Assembly (NCBI RefSeq): GCF_004684935.1
Contig: NZ_SRJD01000017.1
Coordinates: 1-64,000, forward strand
Reading direction: 5' to 3'
Source of the DNA: Sporolactobacillus shoreae
GTDB taxonomy: Bacteria; Bacillota; Bacilli; Bacillales; Sporolactobacillaceae
Length of the DNA stretch: 64,000 nucleotides
Below are positions 35,558-44,295 of this stretch, in pieces. The stretch's first letter is position 1, and each line of letters starts with the position of its first letter. The notes beneath the pieces were generated by a model, which made no database searches, had not been told where the DNA came from, and was given only the letters and a program-made list of their open reading frames with translations. A program made the translations under genes and the position numbers.

Positions 35558-35882
35558 TCCAAGTTACCCCCAATAATAAATAAATTCGGTTCATACATAT
35601 AGTTTAATAGGGTAATATTAATCTAGATATTGTTATTGTAAATCGGGGACAAGGTGTTTGTAAAGTATTGTGGGACAATACCAGCTATTCTCAGTAATGA
35701 ATATCCCTGCATCTTTTGAGTATCCAGCAACTGACTATCTCCCGAATTCTGCTAAAAGCCCATTGAGAGTCGCGACAAATATGAGATAATAAACTATCAC
35801 TTGAATAATATTCACTGAGTCATTTTAATGATCCATTGTAGCATCTGTAATCATATAAGCTTAGGAATGGGGGGATGGTCCA
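35558..35882. other. Intergenic region with one palindrome
   Basis: No gene seen. GTATTGT, GGG, ACAATAC at 35665-35681 is a perfect 7-bp inverted repeat of unknown role; there is no T run, so it is not a terminator. Confidence 0.4.
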
Positions 35883-36179
35883 ATGCTTCGCGCTTCTCTG
35901 GAAATCCTGAGACTTATTTTTATTATTGTAATTCTGAGCATTTTGTTCGGCTCAGGGGTGCTCTGGATCTATCATTTACTGGATATGACTGTTGACCGAT
36001 TAGGTTATTTTATGATCTCCACAGCCGATTTGATTCTTATTTTTATTCTCTATCGCAACAGATTTCAATTTCATGGTTTTTACAAAGGGAAGGACAGAAG
36101 AAAGCTCTCAGGAAGTGCCTATTACTTTCTCCTGGCTACGGCTCTGATTATTCTGCTGGCTGTTCCTTTCTTTAACTGA
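35883..36179 (+). CDS. Small membrane protein of unknown function
   Basis: 98 aa, three hydrophobic segments (about residues 9-30, 42-57, 79-97) with the basic loop FYKGKDRRKLSG. Good site GGGGGGAT before the ATG. Immediately upstream of the broken DUF1003 copy. No family recognised. Confidence 0.6.
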   Translation: MLRASLEILRLIFIIVILSILFGSGVLWIYHLLDMTVDRLGYFMISTADLILIFILYRNRFQFHGFYKGKDRRKLSGSAYYFLLATALIILLAVPFFN

Positions 36180-36216
36180 CAAGAGGCAGAGGCCTAATTT
36201 CTCATGAGGAGCAGAA

Positions 36217-36732
36217 GTGAAAAAAGGAAACGACGTGAAGGATGATAAAAATATACAGGGCTTTGACAACGACCTGAATGACGAAAGCCTGAACCGGATT
36301 GACAGACTGGTAACGAATATGAATCGGAAATCGTCCGGCAGCTGAATTCGGAATATGTCCGGCAGACGAAGACGAAAGATTATATCGCCAGGTTTGGCGG
36401 CAGTTAGCGGTTTATCATATCTTTTGGCATTTTTCTTGCGCTCTGGATCATTTGGAATGTCATCGGTCTGACCGGTGTGCTTAAATTTGATAGGCCGCCT
36501 TTTATTCTGCTGAATCTTTGCCTCTCTTTTATCGCTGCGTTCCAGGCGCCATTCGTTATGATGAGCCAGAACCGTCCCACAGCCCGCGACAAGCAAGCAT
36601 GAATCAATCATTGATTTCTCGATTAACTATAAGGCTGATGCAGAAATCGACGATATGCAAAGCCGCCTGGAACATATCGAAAATGATATCGGAGAAATTA
36701 AAAAACTGCTGAATGAGCAAAAGAAAGATTAA
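36217..36732 (+). pseudogene. Broken DUF1003 membrane protein (paralogue of the gene at 28488)
   Basis: Read across frames it matches the intact gene almost along its full length: DLNDESLNRIDRL, EYESEIVRQLNSEYVRQ, ARFGGS, RPPFILLNLCLSFIAAFQAP, MMSQNRPTARDK, HESIIDFSINYK and a coiled-coil tail ending EQKKD. Lesions: a frameshift near 36311-36315, TGG changed to TAG at 36405-36407, and a 4-base duplication (AAGCAAGC, 36591-36598). Good start context (GAGGAGCAGAA before GTG) survives. Not functional as a full protein. Confidence 0.85.
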
Positions 36733-36894
36733 GAAAACGAATTGCCATAAAACACATTTAGAGAAATACTATCAATTTTGAAAGAATATATGTGAAATAA
36801 GTATATAATTAACGTAATAATATTTATGTAAACAAAATAATTATCGGATCAAAGTCATAAAAATTTAAGCAGGGAGAGACGGTCACCAGTATAA

Positions 36895-37116
36895 GAGCTC
36901 GCCCTAGAAGCGAAGTACCCGACACCACTGCTCCAAGTCAGCGAGGCCTATCGATTTTTGTAGAATCATGCAGATACGTATAATCTGAATATGAATAAAG
37001 TCGCTTTTGCAGGAGATTTGGCGGGTTCGCAGATTGTCAGCCAGTATTATAATGCACAGACAACTCCCTTATTTTCAAAAGCCATGAATATGGAGACAGT
37101 AATCCGCGTGAAATAG
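36895..37116 (+). pseudogene. Relic of an alpha/beta hydrolase (GDSAG type)
   Basis: In one frame: ELALEAKYPTPLLQVSEAYR, then FL, a stop (TAG 36961-36963), NHADTYNLNMNKVAF, then AGDLAGSQIVSQYYNAQTTP, LFSKAMNME and a second stop at 37114. This matches the middle of hydrolases that read LAPEAKYPTPLLQ...AGDSAGAQI; the nucleophile serine is now Leu (TTG, one base from TCG). The N- and C-terminal parts are missing or unrecognisable. Bases 36733-36894 and 37117-37271 hold nothing else I can name. Confidence 0.7.
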
Positions 37117-37277
37117 CAGGCAAACTGGGGTATGGATGTCATTTGCCATGTATATCAAACCGGCGCAGCAGGCCGATCAGGAGGCCCAATAAAAAAATTG
37201 AACCAGTGACAGGAAAAGAAGGGCTGCACGTCTAACTATATAAGTAGCCTATACTTATATGGAAACGGGGCATGGCG

Positions 37278-37814
37278 ATGCGATCCAGGCGAGAAAATAT
37301 CGGTTACTTTACCAAGACGGTCTCTGACAAATTGCAAATCACTCTGAGCAAACTGAGGCGGCTGACGCAGGCTCTTGAGAAACAAGGGTATACATTTACA
37401 CGCAACAAAAGCAATCAGCGAATCTATTTCGGATCGGACATCCAAACCTTGCAGCAAATGATTACCCAGATACGGAAGGGACGCACGGTTGAAGCGGCTG
37501 CAGGCGAAGTGTTGAGCCAGAATAGCGACATGCCCCAGACGACAACTGAAGAAAACCCGTCCGTTTTCGAATGGGACGAGCCCGAAATCACAGGGAGCGG
37601 CATCTCACTTTCCGCCTCCCAGTTCCGGTTAATGGTGGAACAGGTTGCCGCGACAGCCGCGGAGAAAACAGCTGAAGAAGTTGTCAGAAAGTACGATCAT
37701 GAAATGGAGCGGCGCATTGAGTTGAGGGACCGGGAACTGATGACCCGGCTTAGGGAAATGAGCGAAGCGGGTAGAAAGAAGAAGGGCTGGCTATCCCGCG
37801 TGATCCGGCATTGA
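37278..37814 (+). CDS. MerR-type HTH protein, DUF3967/RacA-like
   Basis: About 178 aa; ATG 37278 has ACGGGG seven bases upstream (ATG 37272 is too close to it). The N-terminal 60 residues form a winged helix of the MerR kind (YFTKTVSDKLQITLSKLRRL, EKQGYTFTRNKSNQRIYF). A linker follows, then a charged helix likely to form a coiled coil (AEEVVRKYDHEMERRIELRD) and a basic end (RKKKGWLSRVIRH). The layout is that of DUF3967 proteins, found mainly on plasmids and phages of Bacilli and related to the chromosome anchor RacA. Probably mobile-element cargo; role not known. Confidence 0.65.
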   Translation: MRSRRENIGYFTKTVSDKLQITLSKLRRLTQALEKQGYTFTRNKSNQRIYFGSDIQTLQQMITQIRKGRTVEAAAGEVLSQNSDMPQTTTEENPSVFEWDEPEITGSGISLSASQFRLMVEQVAATAAEKTAEEVVRKYDHEMERRIELRDRELMTRLREMSEAGRKKKGWLSRVIRH

Positions 37815-37840
37815 TCGATCTGTTGTCTGATCACTGAATG

Positions 37841-37878
37841 AAAAAAAGAGAACCTGGGACTTCTCAGGTTCATTTTTT
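37841..37878. terminator. Bidirectional terminator
   Basis: GAACCTG pairs with CAGGTTC, with seven A before and six T after. Serves the HTH gene and the convergent acetyltransferase gene. Confidence 0.75.
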
Positions 37879-38161
37879 AATTGTGACCCATATACTCCAA
37901 TTTTTGATACTCTTTCACCCGGTCAAATTGCGCACGGGCGTAGGAGCAGGAAGGGATGACTTTTTTATCTTCTCTAATGGCCTTGTCAATGACCGCTTGA
38001 ATCAGCTGCTGCGCCAATTTCTGACCCCTGTATTTAGGATCGACAAATGTATGGTCGATGCTTAGAACAGAATCGGACGGCCAGGTAAAGGTCACCTCAG
38101 CAATCTCGGAGCCCTCATCATCTGTAATAAAGTACCTGTCTTTGCCTTCAAGCATTTCCAT
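37877..38161 (-). CDS. GNAT-like N-acetyltransferase, short (YjdJ type)
   Basis: 94 aa, the length of the small acetyltransferase group (Acetyltransf_CG). VLSIDHTFVDPKYRGQKLAQQLIQ is the acetyl-CoA-binding core, and IREDKKVIPSCSYARAQFDR the following strand with the conserved Cys-Ser-Tyr. ATG with ATAGGAGGA before it. Substrate unknown. Confidence 0.82.
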   Translation of the reverse strand: MEMLEGKDRYFITDDEGSEIAEVTFTWPSDSVLSIDHTFVDPKYRGQKLAQQLIQAVIDKAIREDKKVIPSCSYARAQFDRVKEYQKLEYMGHN

Positions 38162-38376
38162 GATCTTGTCCTCCTATATGTGCTGCTTACCTTGTATTAT
38201 TATTTCGACCTTGAGTTATTAAAAACCTGCACAAAATAAGGAAAATCATGTCAAAAAAGCCCCCCTGAATATCATTTTTCATGGATCGTGATTGTTTCCG
38301 TGGTTTGTCCGGAAACGATGCGGCTGGTATAATGGCTGTATCATAAGGGATGTCGGATGATTTGGGAGGAAAGCGC

Positions 38377-38964
38377 ATGATTGTCTACGAAAATAACGAG
38401 AAAAGTCTGAGCGCTTTTGCTCTGGATTCGGAACACTGGGATGATTTCGTCACACTTTTTGGCGAAAAAGGAGCCTGTGGCGGTTGCTGGTGCATGAGTT
38501 GGAGACTAAAAAAATCCGATTTCGATGCTAATAAAGGGGAAAACAATAAACAGAGCATAAAAAGCCTTGTCGATGCAGGACGGCCTGTCGGCGTGCTACT
38601 CTACCAAGGAAAAGAGCCAATCGGCTGGTGTGCTGCGGCGCCCAGGGAAGAATACCTCAGACTTGAGAAATCAAGAATTTTTAGGAGACTGGATGAGCTG
38701 CCAGTCTGGTCGGTCAGTTGTTTTTTTATTGCCAAACCCTTCAGAAGACAGGGATTGTCGCTCGAGCTGATTTATGCCGCAGTTAATTTTTGCAAGCTTC
38801 ACGGTGCGGAAACGGTCGAAGCTTACCCTGAACTCCCGTATGGGGATAAAGTTCCCGGCGCTTTTCTATGGACAGGAATCCCCGCTTCTTTTGAGAAAGC
38901 GGGATTCGTGGAAACGGTACACCGATCCAAATGGAAGCGGATGATGAGGTTTCAGGTAAACTAA
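38377..38964 (+). CDS. GNAT-family N-acetyltransferase
   Basis: 195 aa from ATG 38377 behind TTGGGAGGAAA; an earlier GTG/ATG in frame at 38350 has no site. GNAT core: IGWCAAAPREEYLRLEKSR, VWSVSCFFIAKPFRRQGLSL and ELIYAAVNFCKLHGAETVEA. An N-terminal cysteine motif GACGGCWCMSWR precedes the core and is seen in a Bacillus subgroup of unknown substrate. Single gene. Confidence 0.82.
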   Translation: MIVYENNEKSLSAFALDSEHWDDFVTLFGEKGACGGCWCMSWRLKKSDFDANKGENNKQSIKSLVDAGRPVGVLLYQGKEPIGWCAAAPREEYLRLEKSRIFRRLDELPVWSVSCFFIAKPFRRQGLSLELIYAAVNFCKLHGAETVEAYPELPYGDKVPGAFLWTGIPASFEKAGFVETVHRSKWKRMMRFQVN

Positions 38965-39037
38965 CGAAATAAAATAAGGCAGGCATCGGATCACTAGATG
39001 TCTGCCCTATTTTTGTTGTGTGATTTGTTATTAAAGA

Positions 39038-39841
39038 TTACCGCTTATTTGCCTGAATGGTTGAGGAAACAATATAATTCTGGATCCCCACGCCCGGAAT
39101 CCAATCTTTAATAAATTCTTTCGACGCATCTTTAGGCCGGATGTCAATGTCTTTAAAGCCTGCATCCGCGAGCATCTTCTCCAGATCAGCGATTGAGGAG
39201 GCACCCGAGACACATCCGGAATAGGAGACGTCCAGATCGTTTTTAATTTCCACTGGCAATTCTGCAGTAAGGACGACATCAGAAATGGCGAGGCGCCCGC
39301 CGTTTTTTAAGACACGATAAGCCTCTTTAAAAACCTGCTGTTTATCCGGTGACAGATTGATAACACAATTAGAGATAATGGCGTCAATTACCTGATCGGC
39401 AACTGGTAAATGTTCAATTTCACCTAAACGGAAATCAACCTGATGATAATTACCGCTTTCTGCGTTCCAGCGCGCCTTGCTAACCATTTCAGGGGTCATA
39501 TCCACTCCGATTACTTGGCCTTCGGAGCCGACCTGACGGGCAGCGAGGAAACAATCAAACCCTGCTCCGCTGCCGAGATCCAGTACATGTTCCCCGGACT
39601 TTAAAGAAGCGATCACCTGCGGATTGCCGCAGCCTAGACCAAGATTGGCGCCTTTGGGTACGGCTGCAAGCTCTTCATCGGAATAGCCGAGTTTGGACGA
39701 GACGCTTTGGGAATCATTTGACGTGCACAGACATCCTTTGCTGGTAGAACAGCAGTCTGAGCCTGAACTGACATCCTGCAAGGCAATTTGCTTATAACGA
39801 TGGCGCACATTCTGTCTAATCTGATCGTTGGAAATACTCAA
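39038..39841 (-). CDS. arsM: Arsenite S-adenosylmethionine methyltransferase
   Basis: 267 aa, TTG start at 39841 with GGAGTG eight bases upstream. SAM-binding motif I is VLDLGSGAGFDCFLAARQVG. The As(III)-binding cysteines are Cys159 in SNCVINLSPDK and Cys210 in YSGCVSGAS; Cys71 is in LGLGCGNP; an extra cluster lies at Cys30, 31, 37 and 39. Would methylate arsenite to volatile or excretable species. It stands alone: no arsR, arsB or arsC nearby. The leader has an A/T-rich imperfect inverted repeat (39883-39902) that might be an ArsR-type operator, weakly supported. Confidence 0.9.
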   Translation of the reverse strand: MSISNDQIRQNVRHRYKQIALQDVSSGSDCCSTSKGCLCTSNDSQSVSSKLGYSDEELAAVPKGANLGLGCGNPQVIASLKSGEHVLDLGSGAGFDCFLAARQVGSEGQVIGVDMTPEMVSKARWNAESGNYHQVDFRLGEIEHLPVADQVIDAIISNCVINLSPDKQQVFKEAYRVLKNGGRLAISDVVLTAELPVEIKNDLDVSYSGCVSGASSIADLEKMLADAGFKDIDIRPKDASKEFIKDWIPGVGIQNYIVSSTIQANKR

Positions 39842-40076
39842 GTTGGAACACTCCTTTATTAGTTTACTGAGTGGTAATATATTCGTATATGCTTATATAA
39901 CATTATATTTATATTATCATTCATTTATACAAGGATCAATTATTGTCATGGAATATTCAGGTATTTTTTCATAAATTGACAGCATTGCAAGTTCCCCGAT
40001 ATAACTGTAAGATAGTAGATAATTTTAATAAACATTCTCTTTTCAAACGATGAATTCATCCAACGGAGTGAGCAAT

Positions 40077-41624
40077 ATGTCCAAAAAAAAGAAGTTTGCA
40101 TGGGCCGCCGCGTTAACAGGAGCGACAGCCGCCGCGTTGACAGCCGGCATGTACCTGAGGCAGGAAGTTGTTAAACGAAGGCCTTTCATGATCGAAGAAG
40201 CGACGATTTCTGAAATGCAGAAGGCGATGAAAACAGGACAGGTCACATCAAAAGATCTCGTCCAGATGTACCTGGACCGGATTGAGAATTTTGACAAGAG
40301 CGGTCCGAAGTTAAATTCAATTCTCGAAATCAACCCTGAAGCGCTTCATGAAGCGGAAGCAAGCGACGTGAAACGGTCGGTTAATCCAGATGTCGGTCCG
40401 CTATTTGGCGTACCCCTTATTATCAAGGATAACATCGAAACTGAAAGCCCGATGCATACGACAGCAGGCTCCGTCGCCCTTGCCGGGAATCAGCCGGAAA
40501 AAGATGCTTTTGTGGTCAGTCAGCTTAGAAAAGCCGGAGCGATCATTCTGGGTAAAGCCAATCTGACCGAGTTCGCCAACTTTATTGCTGAAGATATGCC
40601 GAATGGTTACAGTTCGCTTGGCGGACAGGTACTTAATCCATACGGCGCTTCGTTTGATGTCGGCGGTTCAAGCGCAGGGACCGGTGCCGCGGTCGCCGCA
40701 AACCTTGCGGCTGCAGGCGTCGGAACAGAAACTTCCGGTTCTATTCTCAGTCCGGCATCTTCAAATTCACTAGTGGGCATCAAACCAACAGTGGGCGCTG
40801 CCAGCCGCAGTGGTATTATTCCGCTCGCCCACAGCCAGGATACCCCAGGACCGATGGCGCGCACTGTAAGGGATGCTGTGCTCCTGTTCAATGGCATGAC
40901 CGGCGTCGATGAAGATGATGAAGAAACGGTCTGGAGCCAGGGCGATGTACAAAAAGATTACACTGTTTATCTCAAGCACGGAGGATTAAAGGGTGCTCGT
41001 CTGGGAATTGACCGAAATTATCTGGAATCTCTGAGCGACGAGCAAGTGAAATTAATCAATCAGGCTTTGGACGTGATGAAGGAGAAAGGGGCAACTATTC
41101 TGGATCCTGTGGTCATCTCATCAACGGAAACTCTGGAAAATCGTGAGTCATCGGTCATGTACCGTGAATTTAAATTTGACATCAACCGGTATCTTAAGAA
41201 ATTGCCTGCGGATTCCCCAGTTCACAGTCTGTCAGATGTCATTAAGTACAACAAAGAACACGCGGATACCGCTTTACACTATGGACAGGCCATACTGGAA
41301 AAATCAGAAGCGCTGAGCGCCGATCTGGGAGAGCGCCAATATCTTGCCGACCGGGCGGATGATATCCGCCTTTCGCGCAAAGAAGGTATTGATGCCGTAC
41401 TGAAGGCACGCCATCTGGATGCATTGATTTTCGCCAACTATCTTGGCTGTGATATTGCGGCAAAAGCGGGATATCCGTCGATTACAGTTCCCGCCGGCTA
41501 CACAAGTGAAGGAGAACCTGTCGGCGTGACCTTCACCGGACTCGCTTTCAGTGAACCGAAGTTGATTGAATTGGCCTATGCGTTTGAACAGGCGACAAAT
41601 CATCGGAAACCTCCTGTTCTATAA
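40077..41624 (+). CDS. Amidase (amidase-signature family), exported or membrane-bound
   Basis: 515 aa from ATG 40077, behind ACGGAGTG. The first 30 residues look like a signal peptide or anchor (KKKKFAWAAALTGATAAALTAGM). Amidase-signature triad: Lys in GVPLIIKDNIETES, the cis-Ser in GGSSAGTGAAVAANLAAAGV, and the nucleophile Ser in VGTETSGSILSPAS. Cleaves an amide bond; the substrate is not known, and the GatA-type tRNA role is unlikely given the signal peptide and lack of gatC/gatB. Single gene. Confidence 0.87.
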   Translation: MSKKKKFAWAAALTGATAAALTAGMYLRQEVVKRRPFMIEEATISEMQKAMKTGQVTSKDLVQMYLDRIENFDKSGPKLNSILEINPEALHEAEASDVKRSVNPDVGPLFGVPLIIKDNIETESPMHTTAGSVALAGNQPEKDAFVVSQLRKAGAIILGKANLTEFANFIAEDMPNGYSSLGGQVLNPYGASFDVGGSSAGTGAAVAANLAAAGVGTETSGSILSPASSNSLVGIKPTVGAASRSGIIPLAHSQDTPGPMARTVRDAVLLFNGMTGVDEDDEETVWSQGDVQKDYTVYLKHGGLKGARLGIDRNYLESLSDEQVKLINQALDVMKEKGATILDPVVISSTETLENRESSVMYREFKFDINRYLKKLPADSPVHSLSDVIKYNKEHADTALHYGQAILEKSEALSADLGERQYLADRADDIRLSRKEGIDAVLKARHLDALIFANYLGCDIAAKAGYPSITVPAGYTSEGEPVGVTFTGLAFSEPKLIELAYAFEQATNHRKPPVL

Positions 41625-41726
41625 GCTTTTTAGTAAACTTTTACAAACTTCATCTACTTAATCTGGGCACCTTTCTCATTCATCCTGCATACACTGGAAA
41701 ACGAGATGAATGAGGAGGTTAAGAAC

Positions 41727-42164
41727 ATGATGGAGGGATTCAGGCCCGCTGACCCGGGGATGAACGGCCAGTTGATTGAACGGCTCAGGACTGCGATCAC
41801 AGGTGAATATAATGCGATTCACTGTTATGAAGTACTGATGAATCAAGCTCGGACGGATCATGAACGGCGGCGGATCAGCGAGATTCGCGGCGACGAGATG
41901 CACCATTTCCAAGTGTTTTCCTCTCTGTATCAGCAAATGACGGGGGAAACTTATCAACCTCAGCAGACTGAGGCTTGTCCGAACACCTATATGGAAGGAC
42001 TTCGCCACGCGATTGAAGATGAACAGAATACCGTGGATTTTTATATGGAAACTGGCGATATGGCAACCAATGAGCAGATCAAATCCATTTTTTACCGGAT
42101 TGCCAAAGATGAGCAGAATCACGCTGTATGGTTCTTATACTTTTACGCGCTGAGCAGACGATGA
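41727..42164 (+). CDS. Ferritin-like (rubrerythrin-type) domain protein
   Basis: 145 aa from ATG 41727, eight bases behind GAGGAGG (ATG 41706 lacks a site). Four-helix bundle with metal ligands in two repeats: AITGEYNAIHCYEVLMNQA with RGDEMHHFQVF, and AIEDEQNTVDFYMETGD with IAKDEQNHAVWFLYFY. Such di-iron proteins deal with peroxide or iron, or occur in spore coats of Bacillales; a specific role cannot be fixed. Shares a terminator with rarD. Confidence 0.82.
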   Translation: MMEGFRPADPGMNGQLIERLRTAITGEYNAIHCYEVLMNQARTDHERRRISEIRGDEMHHFQVFSSLYQQMTGETYQPQQTEACPNTYMEGLRHAIEDEQNTVDFYMETGDMATNEQIKSIFYRIAKDEQNHAVWFLYFYALSRR

Positions 42165-42170
42165 AAAATA

Positions 42171-42215
42171 AGCAGACAGGAAACTGAAGTCAGTTTTCCT
42201 GTCTGCCTTCTTTTA
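42171..42215. terminator. Bidirectional terminator
   Basis: GCAGACAGGAAACTGA pairs with TCAGTTTTCCTGTCTGC (one bulge), then TTCTTTT. Between the convergent ferritin-like gene and rarD. Confidence 0.8.
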
Positions 42216-42225
42216 GAAATGAAAA

Positions 42226-43194
42226 TTATCGACGCTCAGAACGAACAGCGCTGTTTACTTGAAGCGAACGTTTTCTGAAATTCAGCCCCGACAATGAGAA
42301 GACTAAAAGCCCGAGCCAGATAAATGAGAACGAGACAACCTGGACTAGCGTAAAGGGTTCTCTGTAAATTGTAATTCCGATAATCAGGGAAAGCGTAGGC
42401 GTAATATACTGAAAAAAACCGATCATGGTCAGGGAAATGCGCTGCGCCCCTTCGGCAAAAAAGAGCAGGGGTACAGCCGTGACAATGCCAGTTCCAATAA
42501 GTAGTATCGTTTTCAGGACAGAACCGTTTGCAAAGGCGGCCGTCCCGGAAATCTGGACATGAATCAGATAAAAGAGGGCGACAGGCGTTACAAAAAGGGT
42601 TTCAAAGGTCAGTTCAACCGAAGGATCAAGTGTAATCAGCTTCTTGGTCAGTCCGTAGAAACCAAAAGAGAAGGCGAGCGAGAGAGCAATCAGCGGAAGC
42701 TGGCCGAATTCAAAAGTCTGAACGAGAACACCGGCTGCCGCAAGGGAAACCGCCACAACCTGCCAGACGGTCAGTTTTTCCTTCAAAATCAAAATGCCCA
42801 GCATGATGCTGACAAGCGGATTAATGTAATAGCCCATGCTTGATTCAACAATATGTCCATTGGTCACAGCCCAGATATACATAAACCAGTTCAGACTGAT
42901 CAGTACTGCTGCAGCAATAACAAGAAGAAGATTGCGCGGGCTGAGAAATAAATCTTTCAATTTTTTCAGAGAGGCGTTCAATTTTCCGGTAACCCAGAGA
43001 AGGCCGATCATAAATATCAACGCCCAGAAAATCCGGTGCGTAAGAATTTCAAAAGCCGGCACCTTGTTCAGAGGAATCCAGTACAGGGGAAAAAGCCCCC
43101 AGAGCAGATAGGCTAAAATCGCATAGATCGCGCCTGTTTTCTTATTATTGTTCACTGATTTTAGTTCAGCTGATGATGGTAAATCACTGTTCAC
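42226..43194 (-). CDS. rarD: RarD-family EamA transporter
   Basis: 322 aa, ten membrane segments. The N-terminal AILAYLLWGLFPLYWIPLNK and the segment ESSMGYYINPLVSIMLGIL are the RarD signature. GTG start at 43194. Exporter-type protein of unconfirmed substrate (chloramphenicol sensitivity was reported for the Pseudomonas namesake). Confidence 0.9.
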   Translation of the reverse strand: MNSDLPSSAELKSVNNNKKTGAIYAILAYLLWGLFPLYWIPLNKVPAFEILTHRIFWALIFMIGLLWVTGKLNASLKKLKDLFLSPRNLLLVIAAAVLISLNWFMYIWAVTNGHIVESSMGYYINPLVSIMLGILILKEKLTVWQVVAVSLAAAGVLVQTFEFGQLPLIALSLAFSFGFYGLTKKLITLDPSVELTFETLFVTPVALFYLIHVQISGTAAFANGSVLKTILLIGTGIVTAVPLLFFAEGAQRISLTMIGFFQYITPTLSLIIGITIYREPFTLVQVVSFSFIWLGLLVFSLSGLNFRKRSLQVNSAVRSERR

Positions 43195-43333
43195 TGCATA
43201 TCCACAACCTCTCTGAATTGTTTACCCCGGAATGGTTCGAGTATACTTAAAAAGCAATATTTAGTATTGTAATTGAAATGCGGCGTAATGAAAAGAAATA
43301 AAGACTTCGAATCTTTGAAAGAAGGATCATTTA

Positions 43334-44167
43334 TTGGTTTCTAAAAGAAAAGCGGGAATTGACGTGGGCGGGACATTGATTAAAGCCGCTATCCTAGATA
43401 AGAACGGGTTGAACTTTCAAAGCTTCTTGGAATCAGAGCTAACGCAATGCGCGGCCTGGCTGAAAGAGAGCTTGGCGGATGCCGAAGTGTGTCTGACAGG
43501 CGGCGGCGCATCTCGGCTAAGAGAAAAACTTCTTCCGAACAATGTCAGGATCATTTCGGAATTTGAAGCGACATGTATCGGAGTACGCGATCTTCTCGAT
43601 AAGGAACCCGGAGAGACGCCCGATCGATTTATTCTGACCAATTGTGGAACAGGAACCTCCATTCATTTTGTGAATGGATTAAACCATAGGCGAATCGGTG
43701 GCTCAGGCATTGGCGGAGGGACTTTAGTCGGCCTGTCGGAACTTCTGACGGAAGACCATGGATTCGACGCGCTGATACATACTGCGGAAAACGGCAGGAG
43801 GGATCATGTCGATCTGACTGTGGCCCGAATCTACGAAGGTGACGTACCGCCAATCGCAGGCGATTTGACTGCCAGTAATTTCGGTCTGGCTGCCCGGGAA
43901 GTTAAGGGGATCACTGATGCGGACAAGGTGGCATCGGTCATTGGCCTTGTTGCCGAAACTGTGACAACGCTCAGTCTGTTTGCGGCGGAAAAAGAAAACG
44001 TTCAAACAGTTGTGTACATTGGCAGCTCATTTGCCGGAAATCCGGCCATGAGGGAAATTGTGATGGCTTACAGCAAACTGCGCGGCATTGTGCCAATAAT
44101 CCCTAAAAGCGGACAATTCAGCGGAGCCATTGGTGCACTACTGTCACTTGAGAAAAATGATCGATAA
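43334..44167 (+). CDS. coaW: Type II pantothenate kinase
   Basis: First step of CoA synthesis: pantothenate to 4'-phosphopantothenate. 277 aa from TTG 43334 behind AAAGAAGG. ASKHA fold with GIDVGGTLIKAAIL at the N-terminus, NCGTGTSIHFV and RRIGGSGIGGGTLVGLSELL, as in S. aureus CoaW. This form is typically not inhibited by CoA. Placed about 5 kb from panC-panD, which supply its substrate. Confidence 0.92.
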   Translation: MVSKRKAGIDVGGTLIKAAILDKNGLNFQSFLESELTQCAAWLKESLADAEVCLTGGGASRLREKLLPNNVRIISEFEATCIGVRDLLDKEPGETPDRFILTNCGTGTSIHFVNGLNHRRIGGSGIGGGTLVGLSELLTEDHGFDALIHTAENGRRDHVDLTVARIYEGDVPPIAGDLTASNFGLAAREVKGITDADKVASVIGLVAETVTTLSLFAAEKENVQTVVYIGSSFAGNPAMREIVMAYSKLRGIVPIIPKSGQFSGAIGALLSLEKNDR

Positions 44168-44253
44168 TAAAAGCTATGTTTAAATTCAATGTTGAGTTTG
44201 CCTCTCCTTTGATTGGAGCGGAAAACAACAGACAAGTTAGCAAAGCCAAATGT

Positions 44254-44279
44254 AAAAAAGCCCTGACAAAAATCAGGGC
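44254..44279 (-). terminator. Terminator of ypjC
   Basis: Minus strand: GCCCTGA/TCAGGGC stem with a run of six T. Confidence 0.8.
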
Positions 44280-44295
44280 GTGGACTGTTGATCTG

